This document shows, piece by piece, positions 1-8,450 of a DNA stretch of 64,000 nucleotides. Both the position numbers and the translations under genes were made by a program. The stretch lies in assembly GCA_009711615.1 (NCBI GenBank), contig VENI01000003.1, forward strand, positions 62,001 through 126,000. Reading direction: 5' to 3'. The first letter of the stretch is position 1, and the number at the start of each line of letters is the position of its first letter. The DNA comes from Bacillota bacterium (GTDB lineage Bacteria > Bacillota > Desulfotomaculia > Desulfotomaculales > Desulfohalotomaculaceae). Below the pieces are notes generated by a model. It was not told the origin of the DNA. It ran no database searches and was given only the letters and a program-made list of their open reading frames with translations.

Positions 1-2
1 GA

Positions 3-176
3 AGAGGTACTATATTTGGTACTTTTGTAGGCGTAATTTTGTTAGCGTTAATTTATAACATTATTAACATGGAAGGAACCATTAACTCTTGGTGGCAGCC
101 GGTTATCCGTGGAACATTTTTGATTCTGGTCGTTATCATTCAAGCTAAAGTACAAAGAAAGCAGCAGAAGGAGTAG
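3..176 (+). CDS. Sugar ABC transporter permease, C-terminal end (partial)
   Basis: The frame is open from the left edge and stops at TAG 174-176, giving 57 residues. The sequence (RGTIFGTFVGVILLALI, then NSWWQPVIRG and a last hydrophobic helix) matches the C-terminus of RbsC-type membrane permeases of ribose/galactoside ABC importers: a re-entrant glycine-rich turn, one membrane span, then a short basic tail. The rest of the gene lies outside the window. It lies just upstream of a KDG kinase on the same strand, which suggests that the importer feeds the sugar-acid genes that follow. The substrate cannot be read from this fragment. Confidence 0.75.
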   Translation, partial: RGTIFGTFVGVILLALIYNIINMEGTINSWWQPVIRGTFLILVVIIQAKVQRKQQKE

Positions 177-196
177 CTGGAAGGGAGGAATGCCAT

Positions 197-1147
197 ATAT
201 TTGATGTTATTACATTGGGTGAAGCACTGGTGGCCTTTTCTCCAACAGACTTTGGTTCTATTAAATATGCCCAACGTTTTTCCAAGAATGTAGCCGGAGC
301 GGAATCGAACGTAGCCATTGGCCTCAGCAAAATGGGTCACAGCGTGGGTTGGGTCAGTAAACTTGGTAAAGATCCCTTGGGCCAGTTTGTAATCTCTACC
401 ATTAAGGGCGAAGGTGTAGATGTATCACAGGTAAGCTATTCTAACAATTTTCCCACTGGAATTTATTTTAAAGATAAGTTAGGGTTTGGGGAAACTAAAG
501 TTTACTATTATCGCCATGGTTCCGCTGCAAGCCGGCTTTGTCCTGAAGACATAAATGAGGAATATATTTCCCGAGCCAGATTTATGCATTTGACAGGAAT
601 AACACCAGCTTTGGGAAAGAGCTGTTTTGATGCCGTTAATTATGCCATAGACATGGCTAGGAAAAACGGGATAGCTATTTCTTTTGACCCTAATATTCGT
701 TTGAAACTATGGGATGAATCTACAGCAAAAGAAGTATTACTATCATTAATTAAGAAAGTAGATATTTGTTTGCCTGGTATTGAAGAGGCAAAGTTCATAA
801 CTGGAGTTGATGATCCGGAGGAACAAGCAAACATTCTAATGGCGTTAGGCCCTAAGACGGTAGTAATTAAGCTTGGTAAAGACGGTGCTTACTTTAAAAC
901 AGCACATCAATCGGGATATGTGCCAGCATACCAGGTAGATCATTATGTGGATAATGTTGGTGCTGGAGATGGATTTGCCGTAGGTTTGTTGTCAGGGCTA
1001 ATTGACAATGAAGATCTAGCGAAGGCTGTTAATAGAGGGTGTGTCATTGGTGCCTATGCTGTAACCACCAAGGGTGATTTTGAAGGATATCCCACACGGG
1101 ACGAACTAGAGGTAATTTTGGGAGATAAACCGGTAGTGACCAGATAA
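197..1147 (+). CDS. kdgK: 2-keto-3-deoxygluconate kinase (PfkB/ribokinase family)
   Basis: Probable KDG kinase, forming KDPG from 2-keto-3-deoxygluconate with ATP. The PfkB fold is seen from the first strand (FDVITLGEALVAF) to the late signature DNVGAGDGFAVG, where GAGD carries the catalytic aspartate and anion hole. Length is 316 residues if translation begins at 197, normal for the family. The first standard start is TTG at 215, but this would cut into the first beta strand. The conserved protein begins at an ATA at 197, 8 nt after GGAGG (184-188). The ATG at 190 is out of frame and stops after four codons. The gene lies between a sugar permease and sugar-acid enzymes. Specificity for KDG is inferred from context; ribokinase or fructokinase activity is the alternative. 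Confidence 0.8.
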   Translation: MFDVITLGEALVAFSPTDFGSIKYAQRFSKNVAGAESNVAIGLSKMGHSVGWVSKLGKDPLGQFVISTIKGEGVDVSQVSYSNNFPTGIYFKDKLGFGETKVYYYRHGSAASRLCPEDINEEYISRARFMHLTGITPALGKSCFDAVNYAIDMARKNGIAISFDPNIRLKLWDESTAKEVLLSLIKKVDICLPGIEEAKFITGVDDPEEQANILMALGPKTVVIKLGKDGAYFKTAHQSGYVPAYQVDHYVDNVGAGDGFAVGLLSGLIDNEDLAKAVNRGCVIGAYAVTTKGDFEGYPTRDELEVILGDKPVVTR

Positions 1148-1168
1148 GTTTAGTTCGGTTAGAAAGTG

Positions 1169-1181
1169 TTGATATAACCAA
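1169..1181. promoter_or_regulatory. Possible FadR/GntR-type operator
   Basis: TTGATATAACCAA is a near-palindrome with TTG and CAA half-sites around TATA. It resembles operators of FadR-subfamily GntR regulators of hexuronate genes (UxuR/ExuR type). It lies in the kdgK-alcohol dehydrogenase gap. No regulator gene is in the window, so this is weakly supported. Confidence 0.25.
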
Positions 1182-1239
1182 TCTTTATCCGTATAAAGTG
1201 TGATAATTAATTAACAATTTAATGAAACAGATATCAACT

Positions 1240-1267
1240 ATGGTGATACTCCATTATTTATCACCAT
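1240..1267. promoter_or_regulatory. Perfect 9-bp inverted repeat before the alcohol dehydrogenase gene
   Basis: ATGGTGATA (1240-1248) and TATCACCAT (1259-1267) are exact reverse complements around a 10-nt loop. No T-run follows, so a protein-binding site or mRNA hairpin is more likely than an intrinsic terminator. It lies in the only wide gap inside the sugar-acid cluster, where an internal promoter or processing site would be expected. Confidence 0.4.
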
Positions 1268-1353
1268 GATGATCATATGGCTGTACCCAATATTAATAAA
1301 AAAATTATATCATGGTACATCTAGCTACATTTCTACAATACGAGGTGACTAAA

Positions 1354-2373
1354 TTGAAAGCATTTGTAATTACAGAACCATTAAAGGCACAATGGAATAA
1401 TATTGAGCAACCGACGAATCCTGGATCTCAGGAAGTTATTATCAAGGTTAAAGCGGCAGGTATTTGTGGTACAGACGTGCATATCTGGCATGGCAAGCAC
1501 GGTGCTGTTACTTTTCCAAGAATTCCTGGTCACGAACTGGTTGGTGAAGTACTAGAAGTAGGCTCAGATGTTGAGCATGTCAAAGTAGGGGATAGAGTTG
1601 CTGTTGATCCAGTGGTTAGTTGTGGCCAGTGTGCGTTATGCAAGTCTGATAAACATAATATATGCCACCAAGTAAAATGTTTAGGTGTACAAACAGAAGG
1701 TGGTTTCACCGAAGTAATTAAGGTTAGTGCCGATAGAACTTTTGTGTTTAGTAATGAAGTCGATTGGGATGTTGCAGCATTGGTGGAACCATTTAGTATT
1801 GCTGCCCAAATTGGTGAAAGACTTCGTTTGGATGCCAATGACAAGGTATTGGTTGTGGGAGCAGGCACCATTGGGTTAGCAGTTCTACAAACAATACAAG
1901 GAATTTATGGGGCAGCGACCATCGTTGCTGATATATCTGCCAAGAAGCTAGAAATGGCAACAGACATGGGGGCTAAGGCAGTTGTTAACCCCAAAGAGAC
2001 TAATGCTATTGAAAAAGCAGCGGAAATTTGGGACAATCAAGGGCCAACAGTTGTGATAGACGCAGTTGGTAATACTAAGATTTTAAAAGATTTATGTATG
2101 CAAGCACTACCAGGAACCCGAATTGGCGTTATTGGTTTTATGGCCGATGAATTGGCAATACCTCCAGTGGAAATTACAAAGAGAGAATTAGAATTGATCG
2201 GTTCAAGAATGAACAATAACAAATTTCCTGATGTATTAAGGTGGTTTAAAGAAGGAAAAGTTGATGCCGCCAAACTGATTTCCCATAAATATAAATTTAC
2301 TGATATAGAGAAGGCATTTGATGTAATAGACAAACAACCGGATGAAGTATGCAAAGTAATCTTAGAATTTTAG
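1354..2373 (+). CDS. Zinc-dependent alcohol/polyol dehydrogenase (MDR family)
   Basis: A medium-chain zinc dehydrogenase of 339 residues related to sorbitol, threonine and L-gulonate/idonate dehydrogenases. Visible features are the catalytic zinc motif GICGTDVH with GHE downstream, the structural-zinc cysteines CGQCALCKSDKHNIC, and the Rossmann signature VVGAGTIG for NAD(P). The TTG at 1354 is chosen because GAGGTG lies 7 nt upstream and the protein then opens with the usual MKAFVI strand. An in-frame start at 1312 has no ribosome binding site. It probably oxidises a hydroxyl of a sugar or sugar acid. The substrate is not decidable from sequence; the context suggests an aldonate or hexuronate route. 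Confidence 0.85.
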   Translation: MKAFVITEPLKAQWNNIEQPTNPGSQEVIIKVKAAGICGTDVHIWHGKHGAVTFPRIPGHELVGEVLEVGSDVEHVKVGDRVAVDPVVSCGQCALCKSDKHNICHQVKCLGVQTEGGFTEVIKVSADRTFVFSNEVDWDVAALVEPFSIAAQIGERLRLDANDKVLVVGAGTIGLAVLQTIQGIYGAATIVADISAKKLEMATDMGAKAVVNPKETNAIEKAAEIWDNQGPTVVIDAVGNTKILKDLCMQALPGTRIGVIGFMADELAIPPVEITKRELELIGSRMNNNKFPDVLRWFKEGKVDAAKLISHKYKFTDIEKAFDVIDKQPDEVCKVILEF

Positions 2374-2388
2374 AGGAGGTATTACTTT

Positions 2389-3150
2389 ATGATATTAGAT
2401 CAATTTTCTTTAGCAGGTAAGGTTGCTATTGTAACCGGGGCAAGCCGGGGAATAGGACAAGCCATAGCTGTTGGCCTAGCGGAAGCGGGTGCCGACGTGG
2501 TAGGTGTAGCCACAAAGGGTATGGATGAAACCAAAACTAAAGTGGAAGGTCTGGGTAGAGATTTCTTAGAAGTGCAAGCCGATCTTTCAGATTTAAAATC
2601 AGTTGATAAGATCATGAAAGCCACAATAGAGCATTTTGGGAAAGTTGAAATCTTGGTTAATAACGCTGGTACCATTAGAAGAGAGCCAAGTTTGGAGTTT
2701 AGCGTAGAAAATTGGGATTTGGTGATGAATGTCAATATCAGAACAGCATTCTTCTTAGCCCAAGCCGCAGCTAAACAATTTGTAAAACAAGGTACCGGCG
2801 GCAAAATTATTAACACAGCTTCCATGCTGTCTTTCCAGGGTGGTATTTTAGTACCTTCTTACACCGCCAGCAAAAGTGCTCTGGCCGGAGTTACCAAAAC
2901 CATGTGTAATGAATGGGCTAAATTAAACATCAATGTAAATGCCATTGCTCCCGGATACATTGCCACTGACAATACAGCAGCCATCAGAGAAGATGAAGAA
3001 AGAAACCAGGCAATTCTTGATAGAATCCCGGCTGCCAGGTGGGGCAAAGCCGAAGACCTTCAGGGTGCAGTTGTATTTTTAGCTTCTGCTGCCGGTGACT
3101 ATATGCAAGGTCATATTTTGGCCGTTGATGGCGGATGGTTGGCCAGGTAG
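2389..3150 (+). CDS. kduD: 2-dehydro-3-deoxy-D-gluconate 5-dehydrogenase KduD-like (SDR)
   Basis: A classical short-chain dehydrogenase of 253 residues. It has TGASRGIG for NAD(P), NNAG, the catalytic serine in NTASMLSFQGG, and YTASK with the Tyr-Lys pair. The stretches LSFQGGILVPSYTASK, VNAIAPGYIATDNT and the ending HILAVDGGWLAR agree closely with KduD, which interconverts 2,5-diketo-3-deoxygluconate and KDG. The start is set by GAGGAGG before ATG 2389. It sits 15 nt after the zinc dehydrogenase and 20 nt before the dehydratase, as part of one operon. Its product would be the substrate of the kinase upstream. Gluconate 5-dehydrogenase is the main alternative. Confidence 0.85.
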   Translation: MILDQFSLAGKVAIVTGASRGIGQAIAVGLAEAGADVVGVATKGMDETKTKVEGLGRDFLEVQADLSDLKSVDKIMKATIEHFGKVEILVNNAGTIRREPSLEFSVENWDLVMNVNIRTAFFLAQAAAKQFVKQGTGGKIINTASMLSFQGGILVPSYTASKSALAGVTKTMCNEWAKLNINVNAIAPGYIATDNTAAIREDEERNQAILDRIPAARWGKAEDLQGAVVFLASAAGDYMQGHILAVDGGWLAR

Positions 3151-3170
3151 CTTTGTATTAAGGAGATTCT

Positions 3171-4283
3171 ATGAAAATTACAAATATAATTACCCACAAA
3201 CTTTCTTATTTGCCTAAAAATCCCCCGCGGGATGGCTTGTCCGGGATATCCACCAGAGATGTGATTTTGGTGGAAGTGGAAACAGATGTAGGTATTATCG
3301 GTGTTGGGGAAGGGTTTGCCCTGGCATCGTTACAAAGTACAGAGGTCTTTATTAATGAACTGTTGGTTCCTGTATTAATTGGAGAGGACCCCACCTGCAC
3401 CGAAGCCCTATGGGAGAAAATGTATAAACGTACCTTTAGGGTCGGCCGGCGCGGCCTAGCACTGGCTGCTATCAGTGCCATTGACATTGCACTGTGGGAT
3501 ATTATAGGCAAGAAAGCCGGTATGCCGGTATATAAGTTGCTGGGAGGGCATTCGAGGCATCTCAATGCTTATGCCAGTGCCGGATACTACCAAGAGGGTA
3601 AGGGCCTAAATGAATTGGCAGAGGAAATGAGAGAATATGCCAAGCAAGGTTTTAAGGCAGTGAAGATGAAGGTTGGCGGTGTATCACCGGAAGAGGATTT
3701 AGCACGGGTGCGTACTGCCCGCCAAGCTTTGGGGGATGCCATTAAATTAGCTGTTGATGCCAATAACTCTTGGGCTCTGCCAACTGCTATGCGAATGGCA
3801 AGGAAGCTGGAACCATTAGATATATTCTTTTTGGAAGAACCCATTTCTTCAGACGATGTCGACGGAAGTGCTGAGTTAGCAAGATTTACAGATATCCCTA
3901 TTGCAGGGTACGAAACTGAGTATACTCGCTACGGGTTAAGAGATATCATTGTGAAACGAGCAGTGAACATAGTTCAAACAGATGCAATATGGACCGGTGG
4001 TATATCCGAGGCTAGGAAGATTGGAATATTGGCTTCAGCCTGGGGGATGAAATGTATTCCGCATTTTTCAGCAGGCATAGTATCCTTGATGGCAAACCTC
4101 CATTTTGCAGCCTCATTACCCAATGTGGAATGGTTTGAACTTACGCTGGATGATAACCCACTGCGCACCGAGTTGTCTAATTTATTCCCCAAAGTAGAAG
4201 AAGGTTTAATTTACCTTAATGATGCTCCGGGGATTGGTATCGAGTTGGACAGAGAGGTGCTGGAAAGATATAAGATTAAGTAA
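3171..4283 (+). CDS. Sugar-acid dehydratase, mandelate racemase subgroup of the enolase superfamily
   Basis: A 370-residue enolase-superfamily enzyme. The catalytic elements are all visible: the KxK pair at K165/K167 (VKMKVG), metal ligands D196 (VDANN), E222 (FLEEP) and E248 (GYETE), and the Asp-His dyad D271 (TDAIW) and H298 (PHFSAG). This set is typical of acid-sugar dehydratases that abstract the proton next to a carboxylate and eliminate water to give a 2-keto-3-deoxy acid. Beside KDG kinase and KduD the likely product is KDG or a stereoisomer. The exact aldonate or aldarate cannot be read. The start follows AAGGAG by 5-6 nt. Confidence 0.85.
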   Translation: MKITNIITHKLSYLPKNPPRDGLSGISTRDVILVEVETDVGIIGVGEGFALASLQSTEVFINELLVPVLIGEDPTCTEALWEKMYKRTFRVGRRGLALAAISAIDIALWDIIGKKAGMPVYKLLGGHSRHLNAYASAGYYQEGKGLNELAEEMREYAKQGFKAVKMKVGGVSPEEDLARVRTARQALGDAIKLAVDANNSWALPTAMRMARKLEPLDIFFLEEPISSDDVDGSAELARFTDIPIAGYETEYTRYGLRDIIVKRAVNIVQTDAIWTGGISEARKIGILASAWGMKCIPHFSAGIVSLMANLHFAASLPNVEWFELTLDDNPLRTELSNLFPKVEEGLIYLNDAPGIGIELDREVLERYKIK

Positions 4284-4321
4284 TTAGTAAGTTAATTATT
4301 AAGTTAAGGGGAGATGAAAAT

Positions 4322-6178
4322 ATGTTTGGCTATTGGGGGAAACTTCTGCGTGTTAATCTTACCAATCAAACTTACAAGGTAGAAGAAATACCAGAAGTTA
4401 CTTTAAAGAAATTTCTTGGTGGTGCAGCACTGGGAGCCAAAGTACTTTTAGAAGAAACAGCTCCAAACGTTGAACCTCTGTCTCCAGAAAATAAAGTAAT
4501 CTTTGCGGTAGGGCCGCTTCAGGCAGTGAGTTTCCCTGGTAACGGCAAGTGGAGTGTAATTACCAAAGGACCGCTCACTGGCACCTATCTTGACTCTGCC
4601 GGCACTGGTCATTGGGCACCATATCTAAAGAAGGCCGGTTATGACTTGTTGGTTATTGAAGGTAAGGCAGAAAAGCCGGTTTACCTTTATATTAACGATG
4701 ACGTGGTGGAAATCAAAGATGCTACTCAGCTGTGGGGTCAGGACACTGTAAGTACTTCCCAAATGATAAAAGAAGAGTTGGGTGACAGACGTATCAATGC
4801 CTTGAATATTGGGCCTGCTGGGGAGAACTTGAGCCCCGTTGCATGTATCACTTGCGATGGCCACTCCTTTGCCGGTAGAGGCGGCGCAGGTGCAGTGATG
4901 GGTTCTAAAAACCTAAAAGCAGTAGCGGTTTGGGGAACTAAACAAGTTCCGGTACATGATAAAGAAAAGGCATCAGAAATCAGCAAAAAATTATTCAAGT
5001 CAGCTTATGAAAATGGTAAATACTTCAGAGAGCACGGTACTGCCTGTGCCATAGTTCCACTAAATGAGCTAGGGGACGTGCCTGTTAAATATTGGCGGGA
5101 TGATGTTTGGACCGAGGGTTCCGCAAAGATTGGCGCGCCCCGTTATACTGAATATTTGAAGGCCAAGCCAAAGCCCTGTATCAACTGCCCTCTTGGTTGC
5201 CATAGACATGTTCATTTCGAGTACGATGGCGAAAAGAAAGAAGCCAACGGACCTGAGTATGAAACATTAGGTATGATGGGTGCTAGCCTACTAGTTGAAG
5301 ATCTTGATGCAATTTGCATGGCCAACGATCTTTGCAACAAGAATGGTGTAGATACGGTTTCAACCGGTGCTTTCATTGGTTTCTTGATGGAATGCTACGA
5401 ACTGGGTTGGTTAACAAAAGAACAAATCGGTGACTTAGAGTTAAAATGGGGCGATGGAGATGTTCTGGTTGAACTGACCCGTCAAATCATAAATATGGAA
5501 GGTTTGGGTAAACTCTTTAAGAATGGTATCCGTGGTGCAGCCGCAGAAATTGGCCACGAAGCAGAAAAAATAATTGTTGAAGTGAAAGGCTTAGATTATC
5601 CGGCTCACGACCCCAGGGCCACCTTTGGTGTGGCAGTGAACTATGCCACTTCACCCAGAGGAGCATGTCACGAAAGGGGTAACGTTCATGCGGGCAGCCT
5701 GGGATTATATTATCCCGAACTACAAGATGCACCGGCAGATCGTTTTTCGGTGGATCAAGCCGCCCAAGCAGCATATCTGCACCAGTCAATCAGTACTTTC
5801 TATAACACACTTACTTTCTGTAAGTTTATGATTGGTGATGGTGGTATTACTTTAAGTGAACTCTGTGAAGGTCTAGAAGCTATCACCGGGTGGAAATTGG
5901 AAGCCAAAGACCTCTTCCGTGTTGGAGAAGCCGCCTTTACCCTCCAGCGCCTGATTAATGTTCGTGATGGTCTGGATAGAAAAGATGACAGCCTGCCGGA
6001 AAAAATGAAAATGGCTGCTTTAGTTGGCCCAAGGGCTGGTGAAGCACCTACACCTCATGAAAAGATTTTAGATGATTATTATAAATTACGGGGTTGGAAT
6101 GAAAAAGGAGTTCCCACAGCTGAAAAGCTAAAAGAGCTTGAATTAGAGGAGTATGTTTCTTTTATACCTGCTAAATAA
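4322..6178 (+). CDS. aor: Tungsten-type aldehyde:ferredoxin oxidoreductase
   Basis: A 618-residue AOR-family enzyme, a tungstopterin and 4Fe-4S protein that oxidises aldehydes to acids while reducing ferredoxin. The opening MFGYWGKLLRVNL and the GNGKWS, GRGGAGAVMGSKNLKA and GPEYE blocks are family hallmarks. Cluster ligands are C286, C289 and C293 (CINCPLGC) with a fourth cysteine near 500 (FCKFM). A KGLDYPAHDPR block contributes to pterin binding. A MoaD-like protein gene follows 14 nt later. Between a sugar-acid pathway and GAPDH, glyceraldehyde or glyceraldehyde-3-phosphate are reasonable substrates; a general aldehyde-detoxifying AOR is the alternative. Confidence 0.92.
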   Translation: MFGYWGKLLRVNLTNQTYKVEEIPEVTLKKFLGGAALGAKVLLEETAPNVEPLSPENKVIFAVGPLQAVSFPGNGKWSVITKGPLTGTYLDSAGTGHWAPYLKKAGYDLLVIEGKAEKPVYLYINDDVVEIKDATQLWGQDTVSTSQMIKEELGDRRINALNIGPAGENLSPVACITCDGHSFAGRGGAGAVMGSKNLKAVAVWGTKQVPVHDKEKASEISKKLFKSAYENGKYFREHGTACAIVPLNELGDVPVKYWRDDVWTEGSAKIGAPRYTEYLKAKPKPCINCPLGCHRHVHFEYDGEKKEANGPEYETLGMMGASLLVEDLDAICMANDLCNKNGVDTVSTGAFIGFLMECYELGWLTKEQIGDLELKWGDGDVLVELTRQIINMEGLGKLFKNGIRGAAAEIGHEAEKIIVEVKGLDYPAHDPRATFGVAVNYATSPRGACHERGNVHAGSLGLYYPELQDAPADRFSVDQAAQAAYLHQSISTFYNTLTFCKFMIGDGGITLSELCEGLEAITGWKLEAKDLFRVGEAAFTLQRLINVRDGLDRKDDSLPEKMKMAALVGPRAGEAPTPHEKILDDYYKLRGWNEKGVPTAEKLKELELEEYVSFIPAK

Positions 6179-6192
6179 ACGGTGGTGTTTTA

Positions 6193-6429
6193 ATGCCTGT
6201 GAAAATACGTTTTCTGGGAGTACTAAAAAAATATCAGCCCGGTGAAGGTGAATACTGGGTAGTAAGCGATGCCGTTGGCACAAAGGTTTCAGATCTGTTA
6301 AATAAAGTGCTGGCAGAAGAAAAAATGGTTGGATATATAGTTATTGTAGGCAGTGTTCGTAAAGAGAAGGATTATGTATTGCAAGAAGGCGATGTTGTTA
6401 CTCTTATGCCTTTGATAACTGGTGGATAA
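6193..6429 (+). CDS. MoaD/ThiS-family sulfur carrier-like protein
   Basis: A 78-residue beta-grasp protein ending in ITGG, the diglycine tail that is adenylated and thiocarboxylated in MoaD and ThiS proteins. The middle (YVLQEGDVVTLMPLI) matches the last strands of MoaD. It probably serves molybdopterin/tungstopterin synthesis. It is 14 nt downstream of aor and before a terminator, so it is co-transcribed; MoaD paralogues are commonly linked to AOR genes. Whether it is dedicated to the AOR or serves all pterin enzymes here is unknown. Confidence 0.85.
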   Translation: MPVKIRFLGVLKKYQPGEGEYWVVSDAVGTKVSDLLNKVLAEEKMVGYIVIVGSVRKEKDYVLQEGDVVTLMPLITGG

Positions 6430-6437
6430 TGAGAGTC

Positions 6438-6460
6438 TCCCCCGGGTATAACCTGGGGGA
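6438..6460 (+). terminator. Intrinsic terminator of the sugar-acid/AOR operon
   Basis: TCCCCCGGGT pairs with ACCTGGGGGA (one G-U) around an ATA loop, followed by the T-rich stretch TTCATTTTAAAATTTTTTAT. It ends the operon after the MoaD-like gene and separates it from gap. Confidence 0.8.
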
Positions 6461-6540
6461 TTCATTTTAAAATTTTTTATAGGCATAATATAACAGTTTT
6501 ACAATTAATTGACTACATCGAGGAATAGGAGTGATTATTT

Positions 6541-7566
6541 ATGAGTATTAAAATTGCAATTAATGGTTTTGGAAGAATTGGTAGAAACGTGTTACGGGCA
6601 GTAATGGAAAGAAACTTACTTGAACAGCAGTCACCGCTAGAGGTGGTGGCGGTAAACGATTTAACTGATCCGCAAACCTTGGCACATTTGCTTAAATATG
6701 ACTCTGTGCATGGTGTTTTGCCCGCAAGGGTAGAAGCCACAGAGGACAGTATATTTATAGATGATGTTCAGATTAAAGTTTTTGCCCAGACTGACCCTGC
6801 ACAACTACCCTGGGCTAGTTATGATGTTGATATTGTTATCGAATCAACTGGCCTTTTTACAAATGGCTCAGATGCAGGAAAACACCTGCAGGCAGGGGCT
6901 AAAAAAGTTATTATTTCTGCCCCTGGTAAAGAAGTAGATGCCACCATCGTTATGGGAGTTAACCAGGATGATTATGATGCTGATAGGCATCATGTAATTT
7001 CAAATGCTTCTTGTACAACTAACTGTTTAGCACCAATTGCTAAAGTTCTTAACGATAAGTTTGGTATTGTTAAGGGGTTAATGACCACTGTACATTCATA
7101 TACCAATGACCAACGAATTCTAGACCTGCCCCATGGAGATTTGAGAAGAACAAGGGCGGCAGGGATGTCAATTATTCCAACCACCACTGGTGCTGCCAAG
7201 GCAGTGGCATTGGTTTTGCCGGAACTGGAGGGCAAATTAAACGGTTTGGCAATGCGGGTGCCCACACCTAATGTTTCAGTGGTAGATCTGGTGGCGGAAT
7301 TGGAAGAACCCGCCACCGTAGATCAAATAAATGATGTGCTAAAGACTGCTTCAGAAGGCGAATTAAAGAATATATTAGCTTTTAACAAGTTGCCCCTAGT
7401 ATCTAAAGATTTTAATGGTAACCCACATTCCTCAATTGTAGATGGACCTAGTACTATGATTGTTGAAGGAAATATGGTTAAGGTGATTTCTTGGTATGAC
7501 AACGAATGGGGTTACTCTAACCGGGTTTTAGATCTCGCTTTAATGATTGGTGAAAAGATTAATTAG
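6541..7566 (+). CDS. gap: Glyceraldehyde-3-phosphate dehydrogenase, type I
   Basis: NAD-dependent GAPDH of glycolysis, 341 residues. The NAD-binding start [14 protein letters not shown], the catalytic block [12 protein letters not shown] with nucleophile C158, the general-base histidine in TVHSYTNDQ, and the closing [12 protein letters not shown] are all present. It is monocistronic between two terminators, with an AGGAG ribosome binding site. Its position next to a ferredoxin-linked aldehyde oxidoreductase places two possible oxidising routes for the same C3 aldehyde side by side. The usual pgk-tpi partners are not adjacent. Confidence 0.97.
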   Translation: MSIKIAINGFGRIGRNVLRAVMERNLLEQQSPLEVVAVNDLTDPQTLAHLLKYDSVHGVLPARVEATEDSIFIDDVQIKVFAQTDPAQLPWASYDVDIVIESTGLFTNGSDAGKHLQAGAKKVIISAPGKEVDATIVMGVNQDDYDADRHHVISNASCTTNCLAPIAKVLNDKFGIVKGLMTTVHSYTNDQRILDLPHGDLRRTRAAGMSIIPTTTGAAKAVALVLPELEGKLNGLAMRVPTPNVSVVDLVAELEEPATVDQINDVLKTASEGELKNILAFNKLPLVSKDFNGNPHSSIVDGPSTMIVEGNMVKVISWYDNEWGYSNRVLDLALMIGEKIN

Positions 7567-7585
7567 AAGAAAAAGTGAAATTTTT

Positions 7586-7611
7586 AAAGCCTACCAACTT
7601 AGGTAGGCTTT
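7586..7611. terminator. Bidirectional terminator between gap and mqnD
   Basis: AAAGCCTACC (7586-7595) and GGTAGGCTTT (7602-7611) form a perfect 10-bp stem with a 6-nt loop. A- and T-rich flanks on both sides let it serve the converging gap and mqnD transcripts. Confidence 0.88.
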
Positions 7612-7616
7612 AATTG

Positions 7617-8450
7617 TTATTTTAAACGTAGTGCATTTACATCCACCTTCGGTACCAGCCCTTCCTGGGAGGCACGGCTAAGCAGAGTGGTTACCGCTTG
7701 GTATCCTTCATTGCCAAGGTTGGCGGAGAATTCATTAACGTAAAGATTGATGTGCTCTTTTGCAACTTGATGGGACATCTCTTGGGCGTGCTTTAATACG
7801 TACTCTCGGGACGCATCAGGGTGTGCCCAGGCGTAGTTAACCGATTCTCGAATCCAGTGGGCGATGGCGGGTAAGTCCAGTGACCGGCGGGCGATGATGG
7901 CTCCCAAGGGTATTGGCAAACCAGTGTCTTCCTCCCACCAATTGCCTAAGTCCTCCAACAATGTTAGCCCATAGGAGGGGTAGGTAAAACGTGCTTCGTG
8001 AATTACCAACCCTGCATCAACCTGGCCATCACGTACTGCTGGCATGATTTCGTTAAAAGGTAAAATTACAATTTCACCTACGCCCCCTGGCACATGTTTG
8101 GCTGCCCACAGCCTAAATAGTAAGTAAGCAGTTGAGCGCTCACTGGGTACCGCCACCCGACGGTCGGTTAGCGCTGAAGGTTTGTCACTATTAGGTGTCA
8201 GTACTAGTGGCCCGCATCCTCTACCCAACGCTCCACCGCATGGTAACAGCGCATATTCGGATAATACCCAGGGTAGCGCGGCGTACGATATTTTGAGCAC
8301 GTCTGGCCCGTTGGGACTGGCTGCTAAACTATTTGTTATATCAATATCTGCGTAGGTAACGTCAAGCTTGGGTGCATCGGGAATTAATCCGTGTACTAAA
8401 GCGTGGAATATAAAAGTATCGTTAGGACAAGGTGAGAAAGCAATTTTCAT
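7617..8450 (-). CDS. mqnD: 1,4-dihydroxy-6-naphthoate synthase
   Basis: A 277-residue member of the MqnD family, which cleaves cyclic de-hypoxanthine futalosine to 1,4-dihydroxy-6-naphthoate in the futalosine route to menaquinone. The start FSPCPNDTFIFHAL is diagnostic (substrate-binding-protein fold), and the SYAALP and GAII-RRSLDL blocks also fit. The ATG overlaps the stop of mqnB by four bases (ATGA), so translation is coupled. It implies a menaquinone-based respiratory chain. Confidence 0.93.
   Translation of the reverse strand: MKIAFSPCPNDTFIFHALVHGLIPDAPKLDVTYADIDITNSLAASPNGPDVLKISYAALPWVLSEYALLPCGGALGRGCGPLVLTPNSDKPSALTDRRVAVPSERSTAYLLFRLWAAKHVPGGVGEIVILPFNEIMPAVRDGQVDAGLVIHEARFTYPSYGLTLLEDLGNWWEEDTGLPIPLGAIIARRSLDLPAIAHWIRESVNYAWAHPDASREYVLKHAQEMSHQVAKEHINLYVNEFSANLGNEGYQAVTTLLSRASQEGLVPKVDVNALRLK

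Noticed and set aside
4625..5789. Antisense open frames within aor and similar overlapping frames elsewhere
   Set aside because: They mirror codon bias of a strongly supported gene and have no start signals or family motifs.
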